Shown piece by piece: positions 23,351 to 23,829 of a stretch of 23,829 bases of DNA; position 1 is the first letter of the stretch; every line of letters begins with the position of its first letter. This stretch comes from GWC2-37-8 sp964485555 (GTDB taxonomy: Bacteria; Patescibacteriota; Minisyncoccia; Moranbacterales; GWC2-37-73): positions 1 to 23,829 of the forward strand of contig CAZAJN010000017.1 of NCBI GenBank assembly GCA_964485555.1. Direction: 5' to 3'. A model generated the notes under the pieces. That model did no database searches and was not told where the DNA came from. It saw only the letters and a program-made list of their open reading frames with translations. The position numbers and the translations under genes are program-made.

Positions 23351-23455
23351 AAGTTAGAGATCCTTTCTGGTCCTGCAACTATTTCGAAGATTATTGTTTT
23401 AAAAACAAAAATCAAAAGAATAGTTGCGGGACTAACAAGTTTCGCCATCTAACTT
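23351..23455 (+). ncRNA. Structured 5' leader (candidate cis-acting RNA)
   Basis: The outer stem AAGTTAGA (23351-23358) pairs perfectly with TCTAACTT (23448-23455). The inner stem GTCCTGCAACTATT (23370-23383) pairs with AATAGTTGCGGGAC (23419-23432) with one G-U pair. A further AT-rich helix continues it (GATTATTGTTTT, 23389-23400, with AAAACAAAAATC, 23402-23413), so 23370-23432 is one long hairpin. The whole ends 19 bases before a perfect Shine-Dalgarno site. It matches no RNA class I know. Confidence 0.55.
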
Positions 23456-23490
23456 TGAAAAAACAAATTATTGAAAGGAGGTGGATTCAC

Positions 23491-23679
23491 ATGGCAGTTA
23501 AAAAAGTAGCAAAAAAAGCAGCTAAAAAAGTTGTTAAAAAAGCAGTTAAGAAAGTTGCAAAAAAGACTGTAAAAAAAGCAGTTAAAACTGTAAAAAAAGC
23601 AGTTAAGAAAGCAGTTGCAAAGAAAGCTGTAAAGAAAGTTGTTAAGAAAGCAGCTAAAAAAGTTTCAAAAAAGAAGTAA
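23491..23679 (+). CDS. Lysine/alanine/valine-repeat histone-H1-like protein
   Basis: A 62-residue protein made almost wholly of Lys, Ala and Val (AVKKVAKKAAKKVVKK type), with one or two Thr and Ser. It resembles the C-terminal tail of histone H1 and bacterial H1-like proteins (Hc1/AlgP type). Such tails bind DNA or RNA without sequence preference and compact it. The ATG at 23491 is chosen because AAAGGAGGTG (23474-23483) lies eight bases ahead. An in-frame ATG at 23455 is worse and lies within the leader stem. The near-perfect ribosome site, unusual for this window, and the strong promoter suggest high expression. The underlying DNA is a set of imperfect 12- to 15-base tandem repeats. Confidence 0.85.
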   Translation: MAVKKVAKKAAKKVVKKAVKKVAKKTVKKAVKTVKKAVKKAVAKKAVKKVVKKAAKKVSKKK

Positions 23680-23735
23680 ATTTCTTTTGATAAAGTTTTT
23701 GTTTTCAAATTTCATTGTAAATTTGAATATATCAA

Positions 23736-23772
23736 CAATCTAAAACCCCCCCCCCCCGCGGGGTTTTGATTG
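23736..23772 (+). terminator. Terminator with a C12 run
   Basis: AAAACCCC (23742 onward) pairs with GGGGTTTT (23760-23767), and the flanking CAATC (23736-23740) with GATTG (23768-23772). The loop side contains twelve consecutive C (23746-23757). It is otherwise a normal terminator 57 bases after the lysine-rich protein gene. Confidence 0.75.
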
Positions 23773-23829
23773 GGAAAAATTTTTTCCAAAAAAGGAAACT
23801 TTAAAATTTTGTTTTGTTTTTTTCCCACC

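Larger units (their letters stand above)
22607..23490. other. Long AT-rich gene-free stretch
   Basis: No convincing gene was found in these 884 bases. It holds the minus-strand promoter at 22745-22773 and a hairpin in its leader, a weak plus-strand promoter-like pair (TTGACT at 22981-22986 with TATTTT at 23004-23009), a perfect DnaA box, a consensus plus-strand promoter, a 28-base AT palindrome and a large folded leader ahead of the lysine-rich protein gene. Confidence 0.7.

Noticed and set aside
22607..23454. Long AT-rich gap with a DnaA box as a replication origin
   Set aside because: Only one perfect DnaA box was seen, no dnaA or dnaN nearby, and the box fits a regulatory position ahead of a promoter.
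23455..23490. Longer ATG start for the lysine-rich protein
   Set aside because: It lies within the leader stem and would place the perfect Shine-Dalgarno site inside the coding region.

Overview
The window looks like an AT-rich chromosomal fragment from a Candidate Phyla Radiation (Patescibacteria, Parcubacteria-like) bacterium. This is an inference. It rests on gene content: a membrane-anchored TraG/VirD4-like ATPase set among small unrecognised helical proteins, a LysM-like anchored protein, a winged-helix/degenerate nucleotidyltransferase protein, and a pseudophosphatase-propeller chimera. It also rests on intergenic gaps filled with short repeated words. TGA is used as a normal stop (for example at 9062 and 21895), so the code is standard and not the TGA-recoded Gracilibacteria/Absconditabacteria code. 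Most starts lack a clear Shine-Dalgarno site. The exceptions (3942, 12847, 22606, 23491) have strong ones.

Left block (1-3660): a possible gene tail at the edge, a two-way terminator, then two minus-strand GT-C type membrane glycosyltransferases (218-2065 and 2091-3659) reading from a shared extended -10 promoter near 3714. A plus-strand gene for a 208-residue three-helix membrane protein follows, with a textbook promoter and terminator.

Central block (4760-12643): five plus-strand genes between one promoter and one strong terminator. They are a 531-residue acidic helical protein, an 894-residue protein with glycine-rich membrane segments and a LysM-like region, 107- and 143-residue small proteins, and an 828-residue VirD4/TraG-like ATPase. 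This is the best candidate here for an undescribed multi-protein system at the envelope. After it sits a short 49-residue membrane protein gene whose promoter shares an exact 20-base block with that of the 208-residue gene. Convergent to it is a minus-strand gene (13230-15935) for a PP2C-like pseudophosphatase, coiled coil, membrane helix and outside propeller-like domain in one chain.

Intergenic island (15936-16456): a dense set of palindromes, including one that folds as a cloverleaf, two diverged copies of a 30-base repeat, an ORF remnant, and promoters facing both ways.

Right block (16457-21895): a winged-helix protein, then rmuC, a three-helix membrane protein, a family 2 glycosyltransferase with membrane helices, a WecA/MraY-like phosphoglycosyltransferase lacking an expected aspartate, and an exported DUF192 protein, closely packed. 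Together with the two GT-C enzymes, this points to cell-surface polysaccharide or glycoprotein assembly. A convergent anchored LysM-like protein (22019-22606) follows. A long AT-rich gap then holds a perfect DnaA box, a good promoter and a large structured leader ahead of a 62-residue lysine/alanine/valine-repeat, histone-H1-like protein. Its terminator carries a run of twelve C.
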